Position numbers and translations under genes: made by a program. 64,000 nucleotides of DNA, taken from contig NZ_QHKM01000012.1 of assembly GCF_003258365.1 (NCBI RefSeq), positions 1-64,000 on the forward strand, written 5' to 3'. The notes beneath the pieces were generated by a model that saw nothing but the letters and a program-made list of their open reading frames with translations, did no database searches and was not told the DNA's origin. This DNA is from Hymenobacter edaphi (GTDB lineage: Bacteria; Bacteroidota; Bacteroidia; Cytophagales; Hymenobacteraceae). The first letter of the stretch is position 1. The number at the start of each line of letters is the position of its first letter. Shown in pieces: positions 50,429 to 57,994 of the stretch.

Positions 50429-52549
50429 CTACCAGATATTGGCGCGGTCGGCTTCGGCGCGCACCATTTTCTGGCCCGGCTGGCAGCCGAAGGCCTGGTA
50501 GAACTCGGGCATGTTCATCAGCGGGCCGATGGTGCGGTACTGGCCGGGGGAGTGCGGGTCGGTCAGGATCTGCTGGCGCAGGGCTTCGGGGCGGATGTTG
50601 GTGCGGCGCAGCTGGGCCCAGGCCAGGAAAAAGCGCTGCTCGGGGGTGAAGCCGTCGATTTTGGGGCGGGGGCCGTTGCCGTAGGTCTTTTGCAGCTGCT
50701 TCTGCAGGGCCCCGTACACGATGGTGAGGCCGGCGAAGTCGGCCAGGTTTTCGCCCATCGTGAGCTTGCCGTTCACGTGCACCGAGTCGAGGGGGGAGAA
50801 GGCGTCGTACTGGCGGCCCACCACGGCGGCGCGGCGGTTAAACTCGTCGTTGTCGGCCTGCGTCCACCAGTCGCGCAGGTTGCCGGCGGCGTCGTACTGG
50901 CGGCCCTGGTCGTCGAAGCCGTGGGTCATTTCGTGGCCCATCACCCCGCCGATGGCCCCGTAGTTGACCGCGTCGTCGGCGTCGGGGTTGAAGAACGGGG
51001 GCTGCAGGTAGCCGGCCGGAAACACGATTTCGTTCATCGGCGGGTTGTAGTAGGCATTCACCGTGGGCGGCGTCATGCCCCACTCGTTGCGGTCGATGGG
51101 CTGGCCGAGGTGGCGGGCTTCGTCGCGGAAGTCCCACCGGCGGGCCGCCAGCAGGTTTTGCAGGTAGGACTCGCGCGAAATGCTCAGCGCCGAGTAGTCC
51201 TTCCACACGTCGGGGTAGCCGATTTTGACGCGCAGGGCGTTGAGTTTCTTCAGTGCCTCTTCTTTGGTGGCCGGGCTCATCCAGGTGTTGGTCTGGATGT
51301 GGTCGGCCATGGAGGCCTTCACGTTGGCCACCATTTCCAGGGCCTTGGCCTTGGCGCGGGGCGGGAAGGCCTCGTCGACGTACAGCTGCCCGAAGGCCTC
51401 ACCGAGGTAGTTGTCGGTGGCGGCCAGCATGCGTTTCCAGCGCACGGTCTGCGTTTTGGCCCCGCCCAGCACCTGCTGAAAGCGGAATGCCTCGTCGGCG
51501 TAGGCCCGGGGCAGGGCGCTGCTGGCAGTGCGCACCAGGTGCCAGCGCAGGTAGGTCTTCTGATCGGCCACGGGCTCGGTCTGCACCAGCTTGTCGACTT
51601 CGGCCAGGAAAGCCGGCTGGCCCACCACCACTTCCTTGGCGGCCGCCAACTGCAGGGCTGGCAGCAGGCGCGGCAGCTCCAGGTGCGGGTACTGCTTGGC
51701 GGCCGCGGCCACGGTCATTTTGTTGTAGTTGCTCTGCGGGTCGCGCAGCTCCACGCGGGTGCGGGAGGCGCGGGCCAGGCGCGTTTCGAGGCGCTCCACC
51801 GCTTCGGCGTTTTTGCGGGCGGTGGCCTCGTTGTCGCCGAGTAGCTGGAAGGTGTTGCGCAGGTAGGTGCGGTAGGCCTCGCGGATTTTCTTGCTCCGCT
51901 CGTCGTCTTTCAGGTAATAGTCGCGGTCGGGCAGCGTCAGGCCGCCCTGGGCCATGCCCACGATGTACTGCGCGGAGTTCTTCTCGTCCACCTCCACGCC
52001 GATGTTGAAGTAGGCGCCGGTCTGCAGCATTTTCTGGTGGGCCAGCGCGTCGATGAGGCCGCGGCGGTCCTTCACGGCGGCCACGCGGGCCAGCTCGGGC
52101 TGCAGGTATTTCAGGCCCGCCGCTTCGATGGCCACGGTGTCCATGGCCGAGGCGTAGAAGTCGCCGACTTTCTGGGCGTTGGAGCCCGCTGCGGCGGCGC
52201 GGTTGGCGGCGGCCGCGTCGAGGATGCGGCGCATCAGGGCCTGGTTGCGGTCCTGCAGCAGGTTGCGCGGGCCCCAGCTGGAGGCGTAGCCCGGAATGGG
52301 ATTGGCCTTGAGCCAGGCCCCGCCGGCAAACTGGAAAAAGTCGTCGCAAGGCGCGGCCGCGCGGTCGATGTCGGCCACGCTGATGCTCAGGCCGCGGACT
52401 TCGGGCTCGGCGGCAGGCGCTGCAGTGGTAGCCGCTGTCGGCGGCGCAGCGGTATTGGTAGAGGCCGAGGGAGCAGAAGCGGCGCAGCCACCGAGGGCCA
52501 GCAGGCCGGCCGCCGTGGCCAGGCGCGGAAGCAGGGTAAAGGTGTTCAT
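50429..52549 (-). CDS. pepO: M13 (neprilysin-like) metallopeptidase, lipoprotein, copy 2
   Basis: This is 706 residues, the same length as copy 1. Start MNTFTLLPRLATAAGLLALGGC gives a lipoprotein with Cys at 22. The zinc motif is VMGHEMTHGFDD, with GENLADFAG and NAYYNPPMNEIVFPAG following. The two copies are alike along their whole length (for example ISRESYLQN, PLMNMPEFYQAFGC), so they arose by duplication. The frame is open back to 52687, but the lipoprotein signal sets the start. Confidence 0.9.
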   Translation of the reverse strand: MNTFTLLPRLATAAGLLALGGCAASAPSASTNTAAPPTAATTAAPAAEPEVRGLSISVADIDRAAAPCDDFFQFAGGAWLKANPIPGYASSWGPRNLLQDRNQALMRRILDAAAANRAAAAGSNAQKVGDFYASAMDTVAIEAAGLKYLQPELARVAAVKDRRGLIDALAHQKMLQTGAYFNIGVEVDEKNSAQYIVGMAQGGLTLPDRDYYLKDDERSKKIREAYRTYLRNTFQLLGDNEATARKNAEAVERLETRLARASRTRVELRDPQSNYNKMTVAAAAKQYPHLELPRLLPALQLAAAKEVVVGQPAFLAEVDKLVQTEPVADQKTYLRWHLVRTASSALPRAYADEAFRFQQVLGGAKTQTVRWKRMLAATDNYLGEAFGQLYVDEAFPPRAKAKALEMVANVKASMADHIQTNTWMSPATKEEALKKLNALRVKIGYPDVWKDYSALSISRESYLQNLLAARRWDFRDEARHLGQPIDRNEWGMTPPTVNAYYNPPMNEIVFPAGYLQPPFFNPDADDAVNYGAIGGVMGHEMTHGFDDQGRQYDAAGNLRDWWTQADNDEFNRRAAVVGRQYDAFSPLDSVHVNGKLTMGENLADFAGLTIVYGALQKQLQKTYGNGPRPKIDGFTPEQRFFLAWAQLRRTNIRPEALRQQILTDPHSPGQYRTIGPLMNMPEFYQAFGCQPGQKMVRAEADRANIW

Positions 52550-52622
52550 GGGCTGAGGGGGAACGAGGGAGAACGGAAGGTAGGAACGGATGCGAAAGAC
52601 CGCGCCCGCCCGGGCGGGCTGC

Positions 52623-52653
52623 ACGGTGCGCGAAGCTCCGCTTCGTGCACCGT
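52623..52653. repeat. 14-bp palindrome with CGAAGC words
   Basis: ACGGTGCGCGAAGC (52623-52636) and GCTTCGTGCACCGT (52640-52653) pair with one G-U wobble around TCC. It lies in the divergent gap between the M13 gene and the plus-strand gene at 52775. The words CGAAGC/GCTTCG recall the dispersed element at 32115-32313. TATCTTGC at 52733-52740 is a near -7 match for the gene at 52775. Confidence 0.5.
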
Positions 52654-52774
52654 TGCCGACATCCGGGCGACAATTGGGCACCGACACGCGCAGCGGGGCG
52701 TCCTACTGGATCAGGTTGGCGCATACCGTGCTTATCTTGCCCGGTAAACGTCGCTCCTCCATCCTGCCGCTCGC

Positions 52775-53230
52775 ATGAAACACGCTCTACTCCTGTCGCT
52801 GGCCTTGCTGCTCACGGCCGGTGCGGCCCGCGCCCAGGCCCCGGCCAGCCCCGCTGCCGCCCCCCCGGCCGCCGCGGTGCCCGCCAGCGTCGAAACCGAC
52901 TTTCTGGCCGTGGCCAACGCCGCCGCGGGGCTGATGAAGCGCCTGATGGCCCAGCCCGCCACCGCCGCCGCCGAGGCCCCGCTGCTGCGCGAGTGCAACG
53001 CCCTGTGCCAGCGCGGGCGGCGCGTCACGCCGGCCTACGCGCAGTGGCTGCGCGGCCTCTCGCGGCCCGAGCTGCAAACGGCCGTGCAGCACCTGAAAGC
53101 CAGCGCCTTCGTGCAGTACTTCGGCCCCTTGCAGTACGATCCGCAGTTCGAGGCCCGCTACAAGCGCAGCCCCGCCGCGGCGGATATGATGCTGGCCCTG
53201 CTCAACGCCCTGGACTTCGAGCGGCAGTAG
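52775..53230 (+). CDS. Small secreted hypothetical protein
   Basis: This is 151 residues with a signal peptide (MKHALLLSLALLLTAGAARAQ). A Pro/Ala linker precedes a helical domain (ETDFLAVANAAAGLMKRLMAQ, LLRECNALCQRGRRVTPAYAQWL, LKASAFVQYFGPLQYDPQFEARY) with two Cys. I do not recognise the family. Confidence 0.5.
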   Translation: MKHALLLSLALLLTAGAARAQAPASPAAAPPAAAVPASVETDFLAVANAAAGLMKRLMAQPATAAAEAPLLRECNALCQRGRRVTPAYAQWLRGLSRPELQTAVQHLKASAFVQYFGPLQYDPQFEARYKRSPAAADMMLALLNALDFERQ

Positions 53231-53272
53231 GCGCCCGGCGTCGGGGCTTGCTACTGCTCGTCACCGGCACCG

Positions 53273-54358
53273 CTACTCGTTCATCACCCGGTCCTGGTGC
53301 TGGATGGATTCCAGGTGAATGGCGTCGAGGAAGCGGTGAATGAATCCCTCGCTGAGGCCCAGCTTGGCGCCTTTCCGCACGCCTCGGTCCACGATTTCCT
53401 GCCAGCGGCCGGGCTGCAGGATGGTGATGCTGTTGTCCTTCTTGTAGCGCCCGATCTGCTCGGCCACCCCCATCCGCTTGCTGATCAGCTGCAGGATTTC
53501 GTCGTCGAGGTGGTTGATTCGCTCCCGCAGCTGGGCCAGGGCGCTGAGGTAGTCCGGCTGGTCGGTGGTTTCGCGGCGCCACACGATGCCGGCCAGCAGC
53601 TCGGCCAGGCGCTCGGGCGTCACCTGCTGGGCCGCGTCGCTCCAGGCCGCGTCGGGGTCCTGGTGGGCCTCGATCATCAGGCCGTCGAAGTCGAGGTCGG
53701 CGGCCTGCTGGGCTATGCCGTGGAGCAGCTCGCGGCGGCCGGCAATGTGGCTGGGGTCGCAGAGAATGGGCAGCTCGGGAAAGCGGCGCTTCATTTCGAT
53801 GGGCAGGTGCCACATGGGCGCGTTGCGGAATTCCGTCTGCCCGTAGCTGCTGAAGCCGCGGTGAATCAGGCCCAGCGGCCCGGTGCCCACCTGGCGCAGG
53901 CGCTCCACGGCCCCGGTCCACAGCTCCACGTCGGGGTTGAGCGGGTTTTTGATGAGCACCGGCCGGTCCACCCCGCGCAGGGCGGCGGCCACTTCCTGCA
54001 CCGAGAAGGGGTTGACGGTGGTGCGCGCCCCCAGCCAGAGCACGTCCACATCGAAGGCCAGGCAGTCCTCCACGTGCTTGGCGGTGGCCACTTCCACGGC
54101 CACGGGCAGGCCCGTCAGCTCGCGGGCCCGCACCAGCCAGGGCAGCCCCTTGGTGCCGATGCCCTCGAACAGGCCGGGCTTGGTGCGCGGCTTCCAGATG
54201 CCGGCGCGCAGCATGTTTACGCGCCCGGTGGCGGCCAGGCGCTGGCAGGTATCAAGGACCTGCGCCTCGGTTTCGGCCGAGCACGGCCCGGCAATGACCA
54301 GGGGCTTATCGGCAAGGAGCGGGTTGGTTTTCGTGGTAAGCGGGGCCGTGGGGTTCAT
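53273..54358 (-). CDS. aroG: Bifunctional DAHP synthase / chorismate mutase
   Basis: This is 361 residues. Residues 15-260 are a type I-beta DAHP synthase (AGPCSAE, RAGIWKPRTKPG, LGARTTVNPFSVQE, CDPSHIAGRRELL). The last 90 (ALAQLRERINHLDDEILQLIS, RMGVAEQIGRYKKDNSITI) are an AroQ-type chorismate mutase. It makes 3-deoxy-arabino-heptulosonate-7-phosphate from PEP and erythrose-4-phosphate and also converts chorismate to prephenate. It is the last gene of the operon with pheA, the aminotransferase and tyrA. The C-terminal chorismate mutase feeds the products of the other enzymes of the operon directly. Confidence 0.92.
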   Translation of the reverse strand: MNPTAPLTTKTNPLLADKPLVIAGPCSAETEAQVLDTCQRLAATGRVNMLRAGIWKPRTKPGLFEGIGTKGLPWLVRARELTGLPVAVEVATAKHVEDCLAFDVDVLWLGARTTVNPFSVQEVAAALRGVDRPVLIKNPLNPDVELWTGAVERLRQVGTGPLGLIHRGFSSYGQTEFRNAPMWHLPIEMKRRFPELPILCDPSHIAGRRELLHGIAQQAADLDFDGLMIEAHQDPDAAWSDAAQQVTPERLAELLAGIVWRRETTDQPDYLSALAQLRERINHLDDEILQLISKRMGVAEQIGRYKKDNSITILQPGRWQEIVDRGVRKGAKLGLSEGFIHRFLDAIHLESIQHQDRVMNE

Positions 54359-54413
54359 GGCTGGGAAGACAGAGTTGAGGACGAGAGAAAAGCAGGGGAA
54401 GTGGTTGTTCGGC

Positions 54414-55259
54414 TCACTTGATGATGCGGCGGATGTGGTTGGCCTGCTCGATGAGCCGGGCGAAGGCGGCGTAGTCTTCCTGCTGTAGCAATTCGCGCAT
54501 GCGCTGCAGCTGGTGCAGGTGCTCGTCGAGCACGTCGAGCACGTTCAGGCGGTTTTGACGGAAGATGGGCACCCACATGGCGGGCGAGCTTTTGGCCAGG
54601 CGCACCGTGGAGGCGAAGCCCCCGCTGGCCAGGTCGAAAATGCGCTGTTCCTCCTTCTCTTTTTCCAGCACCGTGAGGGCCAGGGCAAAGGAGGTGATGT
54701 GCGAAATGTGCGAGACGTAGGCCGTGTGCACGTCGTGCTCGGCCGCGTCGAGGTACACCAGGCGCATGGGCAGCTGCCGAAACAGCGTTTCCACCCGTTG
54801 CAGCGCGTCCGGGTCGCTGCCCGCGGCGTCGCAGATGACGAGGGTGCGGCCCGCAAACAGCTCGGCCAAGGCGGCTTCGGGGCCCGAGTACTCGGTGCCA
54901 GCCATGGGGTGCACGGCCACAAAGCGGCCCCGGCGCGGGTGCCCGGCCACGGCGGCCAGCAGGGCGGCCTTGGTCGAGCCCGCGTCGATGACGATTTGCC
55001 GCTCGGTCACGAGGTCGAGCACCTGCGGCAGCAGCGTGAGCAGCCCGTCCACCGGCACGGCGGCTACCACGAGGTCGGCCGGCTGCACGGCCGCCGTCAG
55101 GTCGGGCGCGGCTTCGTCGATGAGGCCCAGCGCCAGGGCTTTCTGCAGGTGCGCCGGGTTCTGGTCGACGCCGATGATGCGCCTAGCCAGGCCCTGCTGC
55201 TTCAGGCTCAGAGCCAGGGAGCCGCCGATGAGCCCCACGCCGATTACAGTTACTATCAT
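54414..55259 (-). CDS. tyrA: Prephenate dehydrogenase
   Basis: This is 281 residues. The NAD-binding motif is GVGLIGGS (7-14). The family signature HPMAGTEYSGPEAA, then HISHITSFALAL and LASGGFASTVRLAKSSPAMWV follow. It oxidises and decarboxylates prephenate to 4-hydroxyphenylpyruvate for tyrosine synthesis. The length is typical of the stand-alone form without ACT domain. It sits between the aminotransferase and aroG in the operon, with the gap on its upstream side occupied by a REP-like palindrome. Confidence 0.93.
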   Translation of the reverse strand: MIVTVIGVGLIGGSLALSLKQQGLARRIIGVDQNPAHLQKALALGLIDEAAPDLTAAVQPADLVVAAVPVDGLLTLLPQVLDLVTERQIVIDAGSTKAALLAAVAGHPRRGRFVAVHPMAGTEYSGPEAALAELFAGRTLVICDAAGSDPDALQRVETLFRQLPMRLVYLDAAEHDVHTAYVSHISHITSFALALTVLEKEKEEQRIFDLASGGFASTVRLAKSSPAMWVPIFRQNRLNVLDVLDEHLHQLQRMRELLQQEDYAAFARLIEQANHIRRIIK

Positions 55260-55263
55260 GGCA

Positions 55264-55360
55264 GTAGCGTGGGCTTCAGCCCGCGTTTTTCAGAACGAAA
55301 TCAGGAACGAGAATCAGCCGCGGCGGTATCCGGGAGGACGCGGGCGGAAGCCCGCGCTAC
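55264..55360. repeat. REP-like palindrome overlapping the aminotransferase 3' end
   Basis: The arms are GTAGCGTGGGCTTCAGCCCG.. (55264-55286) and the matching complement (55338-55360), which differ at two of 23 positions. The word GTAGCGCGGGCTTCAGCCCG also forms both arms of the element at 63620-63695. The right arm lies inside the coding sequence of the aminotransferase and encodes its last residues; the left arm reaches to 4 bp before the tyrA start. Confidence 0.8.
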
Positions 55361-56524
55361 GGGCCAGCCCGCTTCGGCCAGACGCTGCTGCGCCTCCGTG
55401 AGTACCGCCGCCGGCTGGCACAAACTCACCCGCACGAACCCGTTGCCGTTGGAGCCGAAAATGCCGCCGGGCGTGATGAACACCCGCGCCCGGGCCAGCA
55501 CCGCGTCGCTGAGGGCGTAGCCGTCGGCGTCAGCGGCCGGCACCCGCGCCCACACGAACAGGCCGACCTGTGCGCGGTCGAAGGAGCAGCCCAGCGCGTC
55601 GAGCAGGCCGAACACCTGCTCGCGGCGGGCGCGGTAGGTGGCGTTCAGCTCGGCCGACCACTCCGGGCCGAGCTGCAGGGCGGCGGCGGCGGCCAGCTGC
55701 ACCGGCAAGAACATGCCCGAGTCCATGTTGCTCTTGAAGCGCAGCACCTGCTGCAAGAGGTCGGCGCGGCCGGCCAGCAGGCCCACCCGCCAGCCCGCCA
55801 GGTTATGCGACTTGCTGAGCGAGTTCAGCTCCAGGGCCACCTCGCGGGCGCCCGGCACGGCCAGCAGGCTCAGCGGCTCGTCGTTGAGAATGAAGCTGTA
55901 GGGGTTGTCGTGGACCAGCAAAATGCCGTGCTGCCGGGCAAACGCCACCAACTCGGCCAGCGCCGGCGCCGAGGCCCGGGCGCCGGTGGGCATGTGCGGG
56001 TAGTTCAGCCACATAAGCTTCACGCGGCTCAGGTCGCGCCGGGCCAGGGCGGCTAGGTCGGGCAGCCAGTCGTGGTCGGCCGTCAGGTCGTAGTCGAGGG
56101 GCGTGGCGCCGCTGAGCTGCACGGCGGCGCGGTAGGTGGGGTAGCCGGGGTTGGGAATGAGCGCCTCGTCGCCGGGCTGCAGAAAGGTCATGCACACGTG
56201 CACGATGCCCTCCTTGGAGCCCAGCAGCGGCAGCACTTCCGTTTCGGGGTCCAGCGTCACGCCGTAGCTGCGCCGGTACCAGTCGGCCACGGCCTGGCGC
56301 AGGGCGGGCACGCCCCGGTAGCTCTGGTAGGCGTGGGCATCGGGGCGCAGGGCAGCGGCGGTCAGCGCCTCCACCACGCTCGGGTGCGGCGGCAGGTCAG
56401 GGCTGCCGATGCCGAGGTTGATGACGCGGGCGCCGGCCTGGTTCAGCGCCTCAATTTCGCGCAGCTTCTGCGAGAAGTAGTATTCCTGAATGGGCGCCAG
56501 GCGGTCGGCTACGGGTATGTTCAT
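55301..56524 (-). CDS. Class I/II aminotransferase, probably aromatic
   Basis: This is 407 residues of fold-type I PLP enzyme. The PLP-Lys motif is LNSLSKSHNLAGWRVG; other conserved parts are GIGSPDLPPHPSVVEAL, NPGYPTYRAAVQLSGA and VLVHDNPYSF-like. It resembles LL-diaminopimelate/aspartate aminotransferases. In this operon it would transaminate phenylpyruvate and 4-hydroxyphenylpyruvate to Phe and Tyr, or prephenate to arogenate. Its last 18 or so residues (VARASARVLPDTAAADSRS) are encoded by the REP-like element. The ATG at 56524 is the conserved start (MNIPVADRLAPIQEYYFS). Confidence 0.82.
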   Translation of the reverse strand: MNIPVADRLAPIQEYYFSQKLREIEALNQAGARVINLGIGSPDLPPHPSVVEALTAAALRPDAHAYQSYRGVPALRQAVADWYRRSYGVTLDPETEVLPLLGSKEGIVHVCMTFLQPGDEALIPNPGYPTYRAAVQLSGATPLDYDLTADHDWLPDLAALARRDLSRVKLMWLNYPHMPTGARASAPALAELVAFARQHGILLVHDNPYSFILNDEPLSLLAVPGAREVALELNSLSKSHNLAGWRVGLLAGRADLLQQVLRFKSNMDSGMFLPVQLAAAAALQLGPEWSAELNATYRARREQVFGLLDALGCSFDRAQVGLFVWARVPAADADGYALSDAVLARARVFITPGGIFGSNGNGFVRVSLCQPAAVLTEAQQRLAEAGWPVARASARVLPDTAAADSRS

Positions 56525-56633
56525 GGTCGTTGGGGGGCGTGGTTCTGGGTGCCGGGGCACAGCGTGTATTCAGGTTGTTATGTCGAGATGTGACGTGCTG
56601 AGGCCTGAGGATGAGGTTTTTATTGCGTGTCGT

Positions 56634-57467
56634 TCAGTAAGTCTCTCCCTTTCGGTACAGGCCCAGCACCCGCACGCTCTCCGCCACTTCGTTCAGCTCG
56701 GCCAGGGCGCGCTCGAAATCCTCGGGCGCGTCGAATTCCAGGTCGGCGTGGAAGAAGTACTCCCACATGGTGCCGGGCCGCGGAAACGACTGCAGCTTGC
56801 TGAGGTTGATGCCGTGGGCCGCCACCCGCGTGAGTACCTCGGCCAGCGCCCCGCGCCGGTGGGCGGTGTGGAAGTACAGCGAGGCCTTGCTGGCGCCCTC
56901 GGCCGGCGCGGCATCGGCGGCGCGCTGCACCACCAGAAAGCGCGTGTAGTTGTCGGCGGCGGAGTGAATGTCGGCGGCCACGATATCCAGCCCAAACAGC
57001 CGGGCGGCCAGCTCGCCGGCTACGGCGGCCACGCCCGTCAGGCCTTGCTCCCGGATGCGCTGGGCGCTCAGGGCCGTGTCCTCCGTCTCGACGAGGCGCC
57101 AGTGCGGGTGCTGGCCAAGGAAGCCGGTGCACTGCTGCAGGGCCATGGGGTGGGAGTGAACCTCGCGCAGGGCGGCCAGCGTCTGGCCGGGCAGGGCCAT
57201 CAGGTGCTGGCGGATCTGCAGGTACACTTCGCCAGTGATGCGCAGCTCGGCTTGCTGCAGCAGGCGGTAGTTGGGCAGAATGCTCCCGGCAATGGAGTTT
57301 TCAATGGCCATCAGTCCGGCCCCGGCCTCGCCCTGCGCCACCTGCCGCAGCACCTCGGCGAAGGTGGCGCAGGGGCGCACGGCGCCGAGCTGGGGCCCGA
57401 AGTAGTGGCCGGCGGCAATCTGGTGGAAGCTGCCGGCGAAGCCCTGAATGGCAACGGAATGCGTCAT
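56634..57467 (-). CDS. pheA: Prephenate dehydratase
   Basis: This is 277 residues. The catalytic domain runs 1-180 (VAIQGFAGSFHQIAAGHYF, GLMAIENSIAGSILPNYRLL, HSHPMALQQCTGFL, and NYTRF with the catalytic Thr). A C-terminal ACT domain (ASLYFHTAHRRGALAEVLTRV, INLSKLQSFPRPGTMWEYFF) binds phenylalanine for feedback control; the usual ESRP is SFPRP here. It decarboxylates and dehydrates prephenate to phenylpyruvate. It is the first structural gene of the operon, preceded by two leader peptides and terminators. Confidence 0.94.
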   Translation of the reverse strand: MTHSVAIQGFAGSFHQIAAGHYFGPQLGAVRPCATFAEVLRQVAQGEAGAGLMAIENSIAGSILPNYRLLQQAELRITGEVYLQIRQHLMALPGQTLAALREVHSHPMALQQCTGFLGQHPHWRLVETEDTALSAQRIREQGLTGVAAVAGELAARLFGLDIVAADIHSAADNYTRFLVVQRAADAAPAEGASKASLYFHTAHRRGALAEVLTRVAAHGINLSKLQSFPRPGTMWEYFFHADLEFDAPEDFERALAELNEVAESVRVLGLYRKGETY

Positions 57468-57474
57468 GCGAACG

Positions 57475-57509
57475 GAAATAAAAAAGGGCCTCCGCGCTGC
57501 GGGGCCCTT
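57475..57509 (-). terminator. Attenuator terminator 2, just before pheA
   Basis: On the minus strand AAGGGCCCCGC (57509-57499), loop AGC, then GCGGAGGCCCTT form an 11-bp stem with a bulged A, followed by TTTTTATTT. The T run ends 8 bp before the pheA ATG. It lies downstream of leader peptide 2. Its 5' arm also pairs with 57550-57558 (see antiterminator). Confidence 0.85.
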
Positions 57510-57558
57510 GGGGTGCTGGTCGAGAAAACTGCCTCAGACTGCGCAATAGGGGCCCCGC
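57499..57558 (-). promoter_or_regulatory. Candidate antiterminator of attenuator 2
   Basis: The RNA word GCGGGGCCC (57558-57550), inside leader 2 codons 20-22, is exactly complementary over 9 nt to GGGCCCCGC (57507-57499), the 5' arm of terminator 2. The two pairings exclude each other. A ribosome stalled at the Phe/Tyr run (codons 7-16) leaves the upper word free; one that reaches the stop at 57536 covers it. Confidence 0.7.
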
Positions 57559-57614
57559 TGCTGCCGGTAGAAGCAGTAATAGCAGCCAAAAAAGAAGCAG
57601 GCGGAGCGGAGCAT
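57534..57614 (-). CDS. Phe/Tyr leader peptide 2
   Basis: This is 26 residues from ATG 57614 to TGA 57534. It reads MLRSACFFFGCYYCFYRQQR and then GPYCAV. Residues 7-16 hold four Phe and three Tyr (FFF, YY, FY), followed by one more Tyr at 23. The dense aromatic run, position directly ahead of terminator 2 and pheA, and the perfect antiterminator pairing are the reasons to call it an attenuation leader. No ribosome-binding site was needed for the call; Bacteroidota rarely show one. Confidence 0.8.
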   Translation of the reverse strand: MLRSACFFFGCYYCFYRQQRGPYCAV

Positions 57615-57634
57615 GAGCGGGTTGAAGTCGGGCG

Positions 57635-57666
57635 AAAAAAAAGCGCCTCCGGGGCAGGAGGCGCTT
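57635..57666 (-). terminator. Attenuator terminator 1
   Basis: On the minus strand AAGCGCCTCC (57666-57657) pairs perfectly with GGAGGCGCTT (57650-57641) around 6 nt and runs into eight T residues. It lies 41 bp after the stop of leader 1 and 21 bp before the start of leader 2. A competing pairing of the terminator 5' arm GCCTC with GAGGC at 57702-57698 is possible but short. Confidence 0.88.
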
Positions 57667-57706
57667 GTAAAGTCAGGGTTGATGCTGCTACAAAGAGGCC
57701 TCGCTG

Positions 57707-57766
57707 CTACGCGTGAGCGTAGTAGAAGTAGTAGCTAAAAAAGTACTGGGCCTTGGAAGTCAGCAT
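57707..57766 (-). CDS. Phe/Tyr leader peptide 1
   Basis: This is 19 residues from ATG 57766 to TAG 57707: MLTSKAQYFFSYYFYYAHA. Eight of the nine residues 8-16 are aromatic, three Phe and five Tyr. It lies directly after a promoter-like sequence and before terminator 1. The bias fits exactly the end products of the operon (Phe and Tyr), as in classical phe, his or trp leaders. Confidence 0.85.
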   Translation of the reverse strand: MLTSKAQYFFSYYFYYAHA

Positions 57767-57789
57767 GGGGGTATTCGATGCGAATAAGC

Positions 57790-57820
57790 CAAAGATGGAG
57801 AAGCCCGGCGAGGAATGCAA
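57790..57820 (-). promoter_or_regulatory. Promoter of the Phe/Tyr operon leader
   Basis: On the minus strand TTGC (57820-57817) is followed after 19 bp by CATCTTTG (57797-57790), one base from the -7 consensus TAnnTTTG. Transcription would begin near 57783, about 17 nt before leader 1. The upstream stretch 57821-57994 shows no gene. Confidence 0.5.
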
Positions 57821-57994
57821 GCTTTTTTTCGGGCCAATGGATTAACCGGCTGTCAATACCCGCAGCCCAGAGCCGCTACGGCAAGAACTGCAACGGCGCC
57901 TGTTTCCGGCCGGCCCACACACGCAGCGACCCGCCAGAAGCGGGCCGTTGCGGAGGTGAGTGAATGGTGAGTGAGCATGAGGCGGGCGGCGGGC

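Noticed and set aside
57481-57780. T-box or other tRNA- or metabolite-sensing riboswitch in the pheA leader
   Set aside because: No T-box bulge sequence or stem I specifier loop was seen. Aromatic-rich leader peptides explain the terminators directly.
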